From contig NZ_FVZN01000010.1 in assembly GCF_900168685.1 (NCBI RefSeq), positions 124,001 to 188,000 of the forward strand: DNA of 64,000 nucleotides. The letters run 5' to 3'. The notes under the pieces were generated by a model. The model saw only the letters and a program-made list of their open reading frames with translations, ran no database searches and was not told the origin of the DNA. Positions 44,386 to 56,046 of the stretch are shown here, in pieces (positions within the stretch are counted from its first letter, which is position 1; each line of letters starts with the position of its first letter). A program made the translations under genes and the position numbers. Source of the stretch: Solibacillus isronensis. Lineage in GTDB: Bacteria > Bacillota > Bacilli > Bacillales_A > Planococcaceae.

Positions 44386-45561
44386 TTACTCATAAATATG
44401 AACAAAAGGCTTATCTTCATTCGGTTCTTTAATAATTAGTACTTCAGGTCCGTTAACAGAAGTAATACTCACCGAAATATACAGGTCAAGAGGTAAATGA
44501 TTAAGCATTAAGCCGGTCAAATATTGTGTAAACCCTGTAATTTCAGCTGTTCCGTAAAACTGGATCGGGATTTCGATATCAAGCTTCTGGACTTTTTTGT
44601 TTTGGTAAAATCCAGTCGCAAATACACTCGTGAAGTTCGAGAAATATTTGTCGACATCTTGCTTGAAGTTTTGGAAATTCGTATTCAATTCTCGGTATAC
44701 ATCATCCGGCGAACTCATCGGGAAAGTAACGTATTTTTCATCGATTGCTTTCCACTCACCCAATTCTGTTTTTCCTGTCTCCGCGAAGTTATAGTCAGTA
44801 TATGTCCCTGGAACAATCGCATTTCTTTCAGCTTGTTTAAATAAACCAATGACAATTGGAACATCTGCCAGTTCCGGACGGGCACGCAATCGATTGATAA
44901 CTTCCTGCGCTATTTTTTTACCTTCTGCTTCTATTTTCGCATCGGGAATTTTTTGTTCAAAGAATTCTCCATACTGCTCTTTTTGATAATAGTAAACTGA
45001 ATTTAAAGCTAAACCAATTGAAACACCAGCCAGCTTTACTTTGTTCTCATCGGTTTTTGTTAAATAATTTTGTTCCACAATATGGGCCAAATAAACCGGA
45101 GCTTCTGTAGCTTTTACAGTAGGTTCCATTTCCTTGCCTGTCTTCTCATCCACACTTGACGGGTTTAGACCTTGGAATTCCGGTCCTTTGTCTTCTGTTT
45201 GGTTTGGACGGGCTAACCAGTATTTCAATGTTTCTTCATCTAAATACTGACCTTCCTGGAAATAGTAGTTTTCCGTATCGAAATGATTTTGTGAAATACG
45301 CATCAAGCCTGTTTCGACTTCTTTCATATCGTACTTCGTATAAATATTGGAAACAACTAAACCACGGCTTGCACTTTCCTTATAAGGAATCAATGTACGA
45401 TAAAATTTATCGTTTATTTGCATGTTCGGAATAATTGTTGTTTCCACAGCTTGTTCTGTATCTGATTCTTGCGTCAGTTCTGTATCAGGTGTGAGGTTTG
45501 GCGCACACGCTGACAACATCGCCGCTACAATTATCGCAGGTATCCAGCGATAACGTTTCAT
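44386..45561 (-). CDS. camS: CamS-family lipoprotein (sex pheromone cAM373 precursor-like)
   Basis: This 391-residue surface lipoprotein (YerH in B. subtilis) has a signal peptide ending in the lipobox LSAC with Cys19. The body has the CamS-family start (KFYRTLIPYKESASRGLVVSNIYTKYD) and end. In enterococci and staphylococci the cleaved signal peptide of this protein gives a mating pheromone heptapeptide; the equivalent stretch here lies within AIIVAAMLSA. The lipoprotein's own function is unknown. It follows ligA by 18 bases, as in other Bacillales. Confidence 0.9.
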   Translation of the reverse strand: MKRYRWIPAIIVAAMLSACAPNLTPDTELTQESDTEQAVETTIIPNMQINDKFYRTLIPYKESASRGLVVSNIYTKYDMKEVETGLMRISQNHFDTENYYFQEGQYLDEETLKYWLARPNQTEDKGPEFQGLNPSSVDEKTGKEMEPTVKATEAPVYLAHIVEQNYLTKTDENKVKLAGVSIGLALNSVYYYQKEQYGEFFEQKIPDAKIEAEGKKIAQEVINRLRARPELADVPIVIGLFKQAERNAIVPGTYTDYNFAETGKTELGEWKAIDEKYVTFPMSSPDDVYRELNTNFQNFKQDVDKYFSNFTSVFATGFYQNKKVQKLDIEIPIQFYGTAEITGFTQYLTGLMLNHLPLDLYISVSITSVNGPEVLIIKEPNEDKPFVHIYE

Positions 45562-45579
45562 GAGAGCAAGTCCCCTTTA

Positions 45580-47589
<2,010 letters not shown>

Positions 47590-49848
47590 CTAAGCTTTCG
47601 TAATCGGCGCAAATTTCGCTAGTAAACGTTTTATTCCAGTTGGCGATGGGAAAGCGATGTCCAGTTCCATACCATCACCTTCACCTTTTACGCTTACGAC
47701 CATACCGACACCCCATTTACCATGGGCAGCTTTGTCGCCTACTTTCCAGTCAAACTTATCCCCGCCAGTAGAATTCAGGCGTGACGTTTGGGAAGCAGGT
47801 GCCTGCACACTTCCTAATGAACGCTTCGGCATACGGTCATAACGGTTCGATTTAAACGGTAATGAATCATCACGATATGATGTAGTATTTGCTTTTGAAA
47901 CTTGCTCTAACACATTTTCATCAATTTCGCGTAAAAAACGTGATGGGGCATTATAGCCTGTACGACCAAAAATTGTACGAGAGCCCGCACAAGACAAGTA
48001 AAGACGCTGTTCTGCCCGAGTCGCACCAACATACATTAAGCGTCGTTCTTCGGCCATTTCATCTTCACTTTCCAATGAACGTGAATGCGGGAATATATTT
48101 TCCTCCATGCCGATAATGAACACAACAGGGAATTCCAGTCCTTTTGCGGCATGCATCGTCATTAAAATGATTGTACCTTTCGCTTTTTCTTCTTCATCTA
48201 ATGAATCAATATCAGCAATTAGTGCAAGATCCGTTAAAAATGCTACTAATGATTGGTCTTCACTGCGCGCTTCAAAAGCCTGTGTTACCGTTAAAAACTC
48301 TTCAATATTTTCCAGGCGACTCTCTGCTTCAATCGATTTTTCCGCTTTCAGCATTTGACGGTATCCTGATTTTTCAAGCACTTCTTCCACAATCTCTGTT
48401 ACCGATAATTCTTGCTGACGTTCACTTAATGAACGAATCATATTATAGAAATTTTCAGCGGAATTAGCTGCCTTCCCTGAAAGACCCATAAATACAAGCT
48501 CACCCATCGCATCGAAAATAGAACGATCGCGTTCCATCGCATAGACAAGCATTTTATCAAATGATGTAGCACCAATCGCACGTTTAGGTTCATTGATAAT
48601 TCTTGCCAGCGACAAGTCATCATCATTATTTGCAATTAAACGCAAGTAAGCAAGCAAATCTTTAATCTCTTTTCGATCATAGAACTTTGTACCGCCAACG
48701 ATCTGGTAGTTCATATTCGATTTCACGAGCACATCCTCTATTACACGTGACTGTGCGTTTGTACGATATAAAATCGCGAAATCATCCAGCTTGTAATCTT
48801 CATCCTTCATAAGCTTTTGAATTGTACGTACGACATACTGCGCTTCATCCTGCTCATTGCCTGCTTTGTAAAGCTGAATCTTTTCGCCTTCCGGATTTTC
48901 TGTTCGCAGTACTTTTTTATAGCGGTCTTTATTCTTTTCAATGACGCTGTTTGCCGCTTGTAAAATACGCTTTGTCGAACGGTAGTTTTGCTCAAGCATA
49001 ATAACCTTTGCTTCTTTGTAATCTTTTTCAAACGATAATATATTCGAAATATCGGCACCGCGCCAACGATAGATCGATTGGTCCGAATCCCCTACAACAC
49101 AAATATTGCGGAATTTCTTCGCCAGTAATTGCACGAGCAAGTATTGAGATTTATTCGTATCTTGATACTCATCAACGTGAATGTACTGAAATTTATTCTG
49201 ATAAAATTCAAGCACGTCCGGCGCTTCATTAAATAGACGGATTGTCAGCATAATTAAATCGTCAAAATCGAGACTTTGATTTTGTCTTAATCGCTTCTGA
49301 TAGCCTTTATATACTTGTGCGACAATCTTTTCAAATGGATTATGCGGATTCATGTTCGCTTCAAAGCCGTCCACAGTAATGCACTCGTTTTTTGCCGAAC
49401 TGATCGTATTTAAAATTGCACGCGGATCATATTTTTTCGGATCGATATTATCCTGCTTCAATATATTTTTAATAACCGTCAGCTGATCTGAACTATCTAG
49501 AATTGAGAAGCTTTTCGAATAGCCTATCCTGTCAATATTACGTCGCAAAATGCGTACGCACATCGAGTGGAATGTAGATACCCACATGCTTTCCGTTGTT
49601 CCGTTTCCTAAAATCCCGTCAATTCGCTCACGCATTTCGCGGGCAGCTTTATTTGTAAACGTAATGGCCAGAATTTTCGAAGGGTACACTTCACGCTCAA
49701 CGACTAAATAGGCGATACGGTGTGTCAGTACCCGTGTTTTTCCAGAGCCGGCCCCTGCCATAATTAGGAGCGGGCCTTCTGTTGATTTCACCGCTTCAGC
49801 TTGCTGTGGATTCATTCCCGCTACTAAGTTTTTTGCTATATGCTCCAT
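47590..49848 (-). CDS. pcrA: ATP-dependent DNA helicase PcrA
   Basis: This 752-residue superfamily 1A 3'-5' helicase acts in repair and removal of stalled complexes. Motif I is [13 protein letters not shown], Ia is [12 protein letters not shown] is [12 protein letters not shown] is [16 protein letters not shown] is EQNYRST, V is [15 protein letters not shown] and VI is [12 protein letters not shown]. The C-terminal tail ends in a Tudor-like RNA polymerase interaction domain ([20 protein letters not shown]). It lies 12 bases from ligA and downstream of pcrB. Confidence 0.97.
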   Translation of the reverse strand: MEHIAKNLVAGMNPQQAEAVKSTEGPLLIMAGAGSGKTRVLTHRIAYLVVEREVYPSKILAITFTNKAAREMRERIDGILGNGTTESMWVSTFHSMCVRILRRNIDRIGYSKSFSILDSSDQLTVIKNILKQDNIDPKKYDPRAILNTISSAKNECITVDGFEANMNPHNPFEKIVAQVYKGYQKRLRQNQSLDFDDLIMLTIRLFNEAPDVLEFYQNKFQYIHVDEYQDTNKSQYLLVQLLAKKFRNICVVGDSDQSIYRWRGADISNILSFEKDYKEAKVIMLEQNYRSTKRILQAANSVIEKNKDRYKKVLRTENPEGEKIQLYKAGNEQDEAQYVVRTIQKLMKDEDYKLDDFAILYRTNAQSRVIEDVLVKSNMNYQIVGGTKFYDRKEIKDLLAYLRLIANNDDDLSLARIINEPKRAIGATSFDKMLVYAMERDRSIFDAMGELVFMGLSGKAANSAENFYNMIRSLSERQQELSVTEIVEEVLEKSGYRQMLKAEKSIEAESRLENIEEFLTVTQAFEARSEDQSLVAFLTDLALIADIDSLDEEEKAKGTIILMTMHAAKGLEFPVVFIIGMEENIFPHSRSLESEDEMAEERRLMYVGATRAEQRLYLSCAGSRTIFGRTGYNAPSRFLREIDENVLEQVSKANTTSYRDDSLPFKSNRYDRMPKRSLGSVQAPASQTSRLNSTGGDKFDWKVGDKAAHGKWGVGMVVSVKGEGDGMELDIAFPSPTGIKRLLAKFAPITKA

Positions 49849-49883
49849 ATTGCACCTTCCTATCTAAAGAACATTTGTTCCTA

Positions 49884-50573
49884 TTATATAACACTTTTTA
49901 CTGCTTGTACGGTTTTTAATGCCGCTTTTAAATCCTCATAAATAATATTTCCGACAACTACTGTATTGGCATGTGCAGCCATTTCCTTCGCTTGTTCTAC
50001 GGACGTAATTCCGCCTCCATAAAAGAGCTTTGTATCATTTAATACTTCGGCTGTTGCTTTCACCATTTCAATATCACCATATGCTCCGCTGTACTCTAAA
50101 TAAAAAATCGGCAATTTAAAATAGTTTTCGGCCATTCGTGCATATGCCACAACATCTTCCACCGTCAAATCCGTTTTCGCATCTGTTACCTGTGCTACTT
50201 TACAATCCGGATTCAGTACACAGTAGCCCTCCGCTACAAGCTCTTCCCAAATTAGTACATCGCCGTATTCTTTAATCGCTTCATGATGCAAATCTTTCAC
50301 CCATTTTGTATCTCGACTATTCAACACGGACGGAATGAAATAATAATCATATCCTGGTGTAATGCTATCGACATTTGAAATTTCAAGCGCAATCGGTACT
50401 GAAAAACGACGGACACGTACGAGCAAATCCAAAACGCCATCCAACGTCACATCATCTGTCCCGCCAACTAAAATAACATCCGTACCCGATTCGCAAATCT
50501 GCTCTAATGCCTCATCCGAAATTTCCTTTGCAGGGTCCAGTTTAAATACATGTCTCCAGTTTAAATATTCCAT
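49884..50573 (-). CDS. pcrB: Heptaprenylglyceryl phosphate synthase
   Basis: This 229-residue TIM-barrel prenyltransferase attaches heptaprenyl to sn-glycerol-1-phosphate, making an archaeal-type ether lipid. Conserved elements are WRHVFKLDP at the start, [30 protein letters not shown] and the phosphate-binding [15 protein letters not shown] chose ATG 50573, with GGTGG eight bases upstream. It precedes pcrA by 35 bases in the same transcription unit. Confidence 0.93.
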   Translation of the reverse strand: MEYLNWRHVFKLDPAKEISDEALEQICESGTDVILVGGTDDVTLDGVLDLLVRVRRFSVPIALEISNVDSITPGYDYYFIPSVLNSRDTKWVKDLHHEAIKEYGDVLIWEELVAEGYCVLNPDCKVAQVTDAKTDLTVEDVVAYARMAENYFKLPIFYLEYSGAYGDIEMVKATAEVLNDTKLFYGGGITSVEQAKEMAAHANTVVVGNIIYEDLKAALKTVQAVKSVI

Positions 50574-50671
50574 GAATATATCCACCTATTCTCAAAATTT
50601 TTATATTGAACTTTTCATTATCTTAGTTTTTATTGACCATCTCTTAGTATAACGAAATTCGATGAAATATT

Positions 50672-50705
50672 AAAAGACTGAGCGGGGAAATCTGCTCAGT
50701 CTTTT
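50672..50705 (-). terminator. Terminator between yerC and pcrB
   Basis: AAAAGACTGAGC pairs perfectly with GCTCAGTCTTTT. It separates the yerB-yerC unit from the pcrB-pcrA-ligA-camS operon. Confidence 0.85.
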
Positions 50706-50739
50706 AAGCTTGCTCATATATTTATGATTGGGCGCTTCT

Positions 50740-51054
50740 TTACTTTGACGTAAACGGCTTTTCGTCTGGATAAAGACGGCCCAGCATTTCATCATAAGTG
50801 TCATTTCCGTAGTCAAAGCAACGGCGTACACGGGAAATTGTTGCTGTCGAAGCACCTGTTTCCTTTTTAATTGTTTCATACGTTTTTTTCAAACGTAATA
50901 AATGTGCAACTTCAAATCGCTGTGCCAATGACTGAATTTCACTAATCGTGCACAAGTCATCGAAAAATTTATAGCATTCCTCAATATCTTTTAACTCTAG
51001 GACAGCTTTAAACAACTGATCTGTTTGATGACCGCGAATTTTTTCAATTTGCAT
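50740..51054 (-). CDS. yerC: YerC/YecD-type TrpR-superfamily protein
   Basis: This 104-residue all-helical DNA-binding protein belongs to the TrpR-like group found in Firmicutes. The helix-turn-helix is seen in EIQSLAQRFEVAHLL and ETGASTATISRVRRCFDYG. The ligand and targets are not known; the family is not the tryptophan repressor itself. It lies 18 bases after yerB. Confidence 0.9.
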   Translation of the reverse strand: MQIEKIRGHQTDQLFKAVLELKDIEECYKFFDDLCTISEIQSLAQRFEVAHLLRLKKTYETIKKETGASTATISRVRRCFDYGNDTYDEMLGRLYPDEKPFTSK

Positions 51055-51072
51055 GTGCCCACCATTTCCTCT

Positions 51073-52131
51073 CTACTCTGAATATATAACAGATGCCGCT
51101 AAACCTGGAGATGTTGGTACGAAATGTATCCATGTCTTTCCTTGAACTAACTTTACTTCCGATCCATCTTCTTCGACTGCCACCAGCAGGCCATCTGCAT
51201 TTTTCCATTTTACTTCACGTATCGTCCCCGCTTGGGCTACATACGCGTTGCCGCCACCCGTAATTGTAATCTCGCGTCGACCCGCATTGTCTACAATTCG
51301 ATGAGGCATTTCAAAAAATAAAATATTGGCTAATTCGATGGATTCATTTGTTTCGTAATCGATTGTTTCTACATTTGCAGAATAACGCTTGTACTGATTC
51401 GTTTCGGCATTGTAAACGTACTGACTATTAAATGAACCGCTATTATTGTATTTCATCGATACTTCATTAGCCGTTGTTCCTATTTTAACATTATCTTCGG
51501 CTTCATAAAATGGGTAGGACACTTTTTTCTGATAAAGTAGTGAAGTCCCTACTTTTTCGGCACCGGCCTTTACATTTTCGCCCGAAATATAGGAATTGTG
51601 TGGAGCGACCCTTGTTGATGAACGTTTAAAGAAAGTACCATCATAGTGCATGCCATTTATATTATCGACAACTCTTTGTGCAAGCATGGATTTCGCTTCA
51701 GGACTGTATCCGTGTGCAATATAAAATGCGTCCAGTCCTTTTGCGATATCAACGAAGTACGATCGCGCACTGCGAATCGGTCCGATAGATTCAGGAAGTT
51801 CAGACTGGTAAAGTGCTAAAAAGCGTGTCACATCACCTTCCGCCAGCATTTCATATACAACATCCGCCTGTGCAAGTCCAGATTGCGGACGTGCTTGCGG
51901 ATGGTTATTAATCGTTGCAAGTATTGGACGCATCGTCACTTCTTCTGCTACTCGTTCCCCTGTAAATGGTGTAACAAATGGCAGTATTTCTTCCGCCTCC
52001 GCTACAATAATATCTTCCTCTACTTCTGTTTCTTCTATCTCTACAACAGGCTCCTCTGTTTGTTCTTTATCGGAACAACCTGTCGTTAAGGTTATGCCTA
52101 ATAGTGCTAACATAAATATACTGCGTTTCAT
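51073..52131 (-). CDS. yerB: YerB-type DUF3048 lipoprotein
   Basis: This 352-residue secreted lipoprotein has the lipobox LTTGC with Cys19, followed by a very acidic linker rich in Glu. The DUF3048 signature is clear: NNHPQARPQSGLAQADVVYE, then GDVTRFLALY and IGPIRSARSYFVDIA. The biochemical function is not established. It sits between yerA and yerC as in B. subtilis. Confidence 0.92.
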   Translation of the reverse strand: MKRSIFMLALLGITLTTGCSDKEQTEEPVVEIEETEVEEDIIVAEAEEILPFVTPFTGERVAEEVTMRPILATINNHPQARPQSGLAQADVVYEMLAEGDVTRFLALYQSELPESIGPIRSARSYFVDIAKGLDAFYIAHGYSPEAKSMLAQRVVDNINGMHYDGTFFKRSSTRVAPHNSYISGENVKAGAEKVGTSLLYQKKVSYPFYEAEDNVKIGTTANEVSMKYNNSGSFNSQYVYNAETNQYKRYSANVETIDYETNESIELANILFFEMPHRIVDNAGRREITITGGGNAYVAQAGTIREVKWKNADGLLVAVEEDGSEVKLVQGKTWIHFVPTSPGLAASVIYSE

Positions 52132-52158
52132 CGTGCTACTCCTCTCACTTTTATAGGT

Positions 52159-53889
52159 TTATCGCATTACAGCAGGTAGCATAACCTTATTTTTCATGAC
52201 ATCAAAAATCCCACGTGTCGTAATTCGAATATATGGTAAATGTGTCGATTGTAAAAACAGCAATGTGTAAATTGCATCTGTATGGTGATAACCACGTTTT
52301 TTCAAAGCACTCTTCAATGCCAGTTCTAGCGGAATTACTTCATTAACTGTCCCATCGTAAATAGAGCCGGCTAATGTTAAAGGAATACTTGTTACGATTT
52401 GATCATCTTCAACAAGCACAATCCCGCCATTCATTTTCTTCAGTTCCCGGAAAGCATGCTGCATATCGTGCATCGATTTTCCGATTAAAATTATATCTCC
52501 AGTATTGGAATACGATGAAGCAAAGCCTTTTACATGTGTCGCAAATCCTTTAATCATCGTATTAATACGCCATTTCCCATTTCGGTCAACAAGCATTAAA
52601 TAGCTTTCATCATGTTCTGTAGATAATGTATGATGATGTCCGAGATTTTTTATACTATACGGCTTCGTAATAACATCATTCACCATTTCAACACCAATCG
52701 GCATCGAAAACTGAAAATCTCCTTCATGCAAATCAAAATCAATTTTCAAATTACCGAATAGTGATAAGTCAACTTCAGGAAATGCTTTCAAATCTTTATT
52801 GTCGCGCTTTAACCATACTCCTTTTGAAATGACCGCTTCAGGTGTCGGAGAATATTCATCCGACAAAATATTAATATTTGCATAGCGCCCTGTAGCAATG
52901 AGCCCATGCAGATTTGTCATATTATAATAGCGCGCAACATTATAACTTGCCATATTATAAGCGTCAACCGGACGCACACCTGCTTCAAGGGCAGCACGAA
53001 TACATTTATCCATCACACCATCTTCATGGAAGCTCGGTGTGGATCCATCTGTCGTCATCATTAACTGATCAAATATTTCGTAGCCTTTATCGACAACCGC
53101 TTTTAATAAATTAGGTAAATCCGGGCGAATTGAAGAATAGCGGAGAGTAACAGCATAACCATGCTGCAAACGCGCTTCAATATCTTCAATCGTCATTGAT
53201 TCATGGTCACCATCGACTCCTAGTAAACGCATTTTAGCCAACGTTTTTTCGGATGCTCCCGGTAAATGGCCTTCGATTTTTTTCCCTTTATGCTTAGCTG
53301 CCTGAATCCAGTAGAGCATTTGATCGTCCCCGCGCATCAGACGAGGCCATCCTGTCAGTTCCCCACCGAGCAGTACGTCATGACGGTCAAGCCATTCCAA
53401 TACTGAGGCATTTGAATATAATTCCCTTTCATTTTCAAGCTCCGTTTGTGAATCGAAGCGACTCCACCAGTAAAATGAAAATGGCAATTTAGCAAGCTCA
53501 TCCATAAAAGAAAACGCTTTCTTATTTTTCATTAAAGAAACAAGAGTCATATTGTCTGAAATGAATGTAGTCGTGCCTGTCTGTGCACTGAATTCTGCGA
53601 AGCTGTGGGGATTGTACAATTGAAAAGGATGTACATGCGGCTCAATATAACCTGGTACAACTACTTTTCCGGCCAGATCAATAACCTCTGTCCCTTCTAC
53701 ATTTGCAGGCAGTTCCTTCCCGACATAAATGATGCGGTCATTGGATATCCAGATGTTTCCTGTTGCCCAACTTTTCATCATACTATGTAAGTACTTTGCA
53801 TTTTTTAAAACTAGACTCGGAGCAGCATGCCCATCAATGATACCCACTTGCTCTCGAATATTACTTAACTTCCAACTAATTTCCGGCAT
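52159..53889 (-). CDS. yerA: YerA-type adenine-deaminase-like amidohydrolase
   Basis: This 576-residue metal-dependent amidohydrolase resembles adenine deaminase. Motifs include GKVVVPGYIEPHVHPFQLYNP (metal site), KIEGHLPGASEKTLAKM, GVDGDHESMT and MMTTDGSTPSF (catalytic Asp). The C-terminal domain (KGFATHVKGFASSYS) also follows the family. Location beside purine genes supports a purine-related substrate, but B. subtilis YerA activity is not firmly assigned. ATG 53889 follows GAAGGGAG; the longer frame adds an unsupported N-terminus. Confidence 0.85.
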   Translation of the reverse strand: MPEISWKLSNIREQVGIIDGHAAPSLVLKNAKYLHSMMKSWATGNIWISNDRIIYVGKELPANVEGTEVIDLAGKVVVPGYIEPHVHPFQLYNPHSFAEFSAQTGTTTFISDNMTLVSLMKNKKAFSFMDELAKLPFSFYWWSRFDSQTELENERELYSNASVLEWLDRHDVLLGGELTGWPRLMRGDDQMLYWIQAAKHKGKKIEGHLPGASEKTLAKMRLLGVDGDHESMTIEDIEARLQHGYAVTLRYSSIRPDLPNLLKAVVDKGYEIFDQLMMTTDGSTPSFHEDGVMDKCIRAALEAGVRPVDAYNMASYNVARYYNMTNLHGLIATGRYANINILSDEYSPTPEAVISKGVWLKRDNKDLKAFPEVDLSLFGNLKIDFDLHEGDFQFSMPIGVEMVNDVITKPYSIKNLGHHHTLSTEHDESYLMLVDRNGKWRINTMIKGFATHVKGFASSYSNTGDIILIGKSMHDMQHAFRELKKMNGGIVLVEDDQIVTSIPLTLAGSIYDGTVNEVIPLELALKSALKKRGYHHTDAIYTLLFLQSTHLPYIRITTRGIFDVMKNKVMLPAVMR

Positions 53890-54201
53890 ATTCTGCACTC
53901 CCTTCAATTTTTCTACCATAATATAAGGACGCTCATAACTTTTCCAAGATGCTTATACCAGCTCTAAAAAATATACTGCTGCGATTCAAGTAGCTTCAGC
54001 AATTGTCTTTAACAGCTGCTGAAGCTAGATTAATGCGTATTGATTTAAAAGAAAAACACATACTTAATTCAATATATTTTGCTTTATGTAGGCAATTGCT
54101 ACAATATTCCTTTTGGTGAATTAATCGTAACATAGCACTTTCATAAAGCAAAGTGTTTCCAAAATAATTTTGAAATTTTCTAAAAAAAGGAGTGAAGTAA
54201 G
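53890..54201. other. Intergenic region with a long hairpin lacking a T tract
   Basis: The gap between divergent yerA and the DUF2892-like gene holds the upstream region of both. TAGCTTCAGCA (53992-54002) pairs perfectly with TGCTGAAGCTA (54018-54028), with no T run on either side, so it is not a normal terminator. A CodY-like 12/15 match lies near 54173-54187. I see no supported gene. Confidence 0.5.
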
Positions 54202-54432
54202 TTGCTAACCCCCAATATTTCTGAAACAAACGCTTTTATTCGTATGATGTGCGGTGTTGCAATGACCGCATTCGGTGTCGGAAGAATCGCTCATAAACCT
54301 CAATGCACAGTTGGTCGCATGATGATTCTTGCCGGTTCAATGAAAGTGGCGGAAGGTTATTATCAATATTGTCCAGTAGTCGCAATGGCCAAATCAGAAC
54401 AAATGAACGAAATGATGCCCGTCAATGATTAA
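54202..54432 (+). CDS. Small DUF2892-like (YgaP transmembrane type) protein
   Basis: This 76-residue protein starts at TTG 54202 behind AAAGGAG. The pattern NISETNAFIRMMCGVAMTAFG, then GRMMILAGSMKVAEGYYQYCPV, fits the small two-helix DUF2892 family common in Bacillales, although the helices here are less hydrophobic than usual. The conserved YCPV end is present. The function is unknown. It stands alone on the plus strand opposite yerA. Confidence 0.72.
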   Translation: MLTPNISETNAFIRMMCGVAMTAFGVGRIAHKPQCTVGRMMILAGSMKVAEGYYQYCPVVAMAKSEQMNEMMPVND

Positions 54433-54861
54433 GAGGTGGATCTAGGGTATGTTGAATAATTGAATATAGCGCTTTTAGGTTTGTAGAATCTCAGTTAAGA
54501 AATTGCAATATCAACATAATATTACGAATCAGTGTTATCACCAATTTCATCATCATAGAATAAAGGAAGGGCTGAATACCCTTTCTTTATTTCGCTTACA
54601 TAAGCAAATAAAATTTAACCGTAAAGTCCGAAACAAAGTTGATGGGCTGCAAAAAAACAAGCCTAACTCCACGAAATAAAACACAATGAAACTTCCTAAC
54701 TTCCACTATTAATATTTCCCATTAATTAGACAAGCAGAGCTTAAATTAAGGCTCTTATAATCCTATTAACAATATCAGAATTGAACCATTTATACCGATT
54801 TACAGGCTTACTTACTGTGCTCAGTTTCAATATGGGATTGCTGTTGTAACCCTATTAATTT
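54433..54861. other. Non-coding gap between small plus-strand genes
   Basis: This gap of about 430 bases contains the probable terminator at 54559-54592 and otherwise AT-rich DNA without a supported reading frame. No clear promoter could be assigned to the next gene. Confidence 0.5.
54559..54592 (+). terminator. Terminator-like hairpin
   Basis: AATAAAGGAAGGG pairs with CCCTTTCTTTATT, with one G-U pair, followed by TTC. It would end the DUF2892-like transcript after a 3' UTR of about 125 bases. Confidence 0.65.
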
Positions 54862-55200
54862 ATGCGTCATTCATTTGGAACAGGAGGAAACATCATTAGC
54901 GAATTTGAAGATAGACAAAAGGAATCCGAGGTACCATCGTTTGAAAAGATATTGAATCAATTCACGAAAGAGTATTTTTCATCGATAACAGATGAGCAGC
55001 AGGAAAATAGTAATAGCTTTCCCAAAAAGAATTCACTCAATTTATTATTGGCCCACTTACTCTCGAACAATAAATATGAAACTACATACCCTGTCAATGA
55101 AGAAGAAGAAAGAAATGCTGTAGAAAAAATAAATCAGCTCATCGATGAAAATAAAAAAGAATTCCTGGAGATTCTAGGCTTACTGAAAGACAGGACTTGA
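54862..55200 (+). CDS. Unknown small acidic helical protein
   Basis: I do not recognise this protein of up to 112 residues. It is charged and probably helical (SFEKILNQFTKEYFSSITDEQQ and ERNAVEKINQLIDENKKEFLEILGLL). The ATG at 54862 has no ribosome-binding site. A perfect AGGAGG (54882-54887) instead lies seven bases before an in-frame ATT (54895, ISEFEDRQ), the same spacing as in the next gene. A non-standard ATT start is therefore possible, giving 101 residues. It is followed at once by the coiled-coil gene and is probably co-transcribed with it. Confidence 0.6.
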   Translation: MRHSFGTGGNIISEFEDRQKESEVPSFEKILNQFTKEYFSSITDEQQENSNSFPKKNSLNLLLAHLLSNNKYETTYPVNEEEERNAVEKINQLIDENKKEFLEILGLLKDRT

Positions 55201-55214
55201 TAGGAGGAATCCAT

Positions 55215-55991
55215 ATGGATATTGAAAGCGTGAAAAATAAGGATGTACTACAATTACAGCAAACCATCATCTTTTTAAAATCAGAAATCGCGAAATATCA
55301 AAACGAAATATCCACCCTAAAAAGTATGGACTATTATTCAATGGTAAATAGTCTTGGTCAGGAACTGAGTCAGTTAGTAAACGAGAAAAAAGAACTTTCA
55401 TTGGAATTAATGATGCTGAGGAAAAGCTTTGAAAAAGAGCTTAGCGAGTTGCATGAAAATATTCAGTTACGTGAAGAGCAAAGAATAAAACTGATTTCTT
55501 CCATTGAATCACTTGTGGAAAAAAAAGAAAACTTACAGAAAGAAAACAAACAATTAAAAGAGACAATCGAAAAAACAGCTAAAACCGAGACTCCTTCTGC
55601 CCGATCAGAAAACTATATACTGGCCGTAGAAGAACTTGATCATTTGCTGCGTTCTTTCATGAACAGTAACATTGAACAATTACTTTCTCTACGTGAAACG
55701 ATCAATCAACAGCACGATCTGTTAAAGCATATTAAAGATAAAAACGATAAAATTTATTCTACCCTTGAAGAAATGGCACAAATAAAAGATCCTGAAAATA
55801 ATAGTTATTCTCCGACCAATGAACAATCCATTACCCGAATCAACCTTGAAAATCAGCTCCAAAATTTATTCATTCAAGCAACCAGTTTTGAAACAGAGCT
55901 TGATGAAAAATTACGTATACTGGATGAGTTTGATGACAAGTTACTACTACTCGCCATTGAGATTGAGAAACATAAAAAAGGCGATATATAA
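55215..55991 (+). CDS. Unknown coiled-coil protein
   Basis: This 258-residue, cytosolic, highly charged protein is of no family I recognise. Residues of about 10-125 form a near-continuous predicted coiled coil (LQQTIIFLKSEIAKYQNEIS, then ELHENIQLREEQRIKLISSI and KENKQLKETIEKT). A linker and a second helical region follow (about 135-255). It lacks a signal peptide and TM segments. ATG 55215 follows AGGAGG by seven bases. The preceding small gene ends 14 bases upstream. A structural or scaffold role is possible. Confidence 0.65.
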   Translation: MDIESVKNKDVLQLQQTIIFLKSEIAKYQNEISTLKSMDYYSMVNSLGQELSQLVNEKKELSLELMMLRKSFEKELSELHENIQLREEQRIKLISSIESLVEKKENLQKENKQLKETIEKTAKTETPSARSENYILAVEELDHLLRSFMNSNIEQLLSLRETINQQHDLLKHIKDKNDKIYSTLEEMAQIKDPENNSYSPTNEQSITRINLENQLQNLFIQATSFETELDEKLRILDEFDDKLLLLAIEIEKHKKGDI

Positions 55992-56008
55992 CAGAAAGCT
56001 TAGAGAAT

Positions 56009-56046
56009 AGGAAAGGCGACACGTGTGCACGTATCACCTTTCCTTT
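56009..56046. terminator. Bidirectional terminator
   Basis: AGGAAAGG pairs with CCTTTCCT around an inner ACGTG/CACGT palindrome. It lies between the coiled-coil gene and the convergent purD end. Confidence 0.75.

Noticed and set aside
54173-54187. CodY-like sequence before the DUF2892-like gene
   Set aside because: Three mismatches including the central G, in an A/T run.
53996-54229. A 77-residue minus-strand frame with a Cys pair opposite the DUF2892-like gene
   Set aside because: It uses a TTG start without a ribosome-binding site and overlaps the start of a better-supported gene and the long hairpin.
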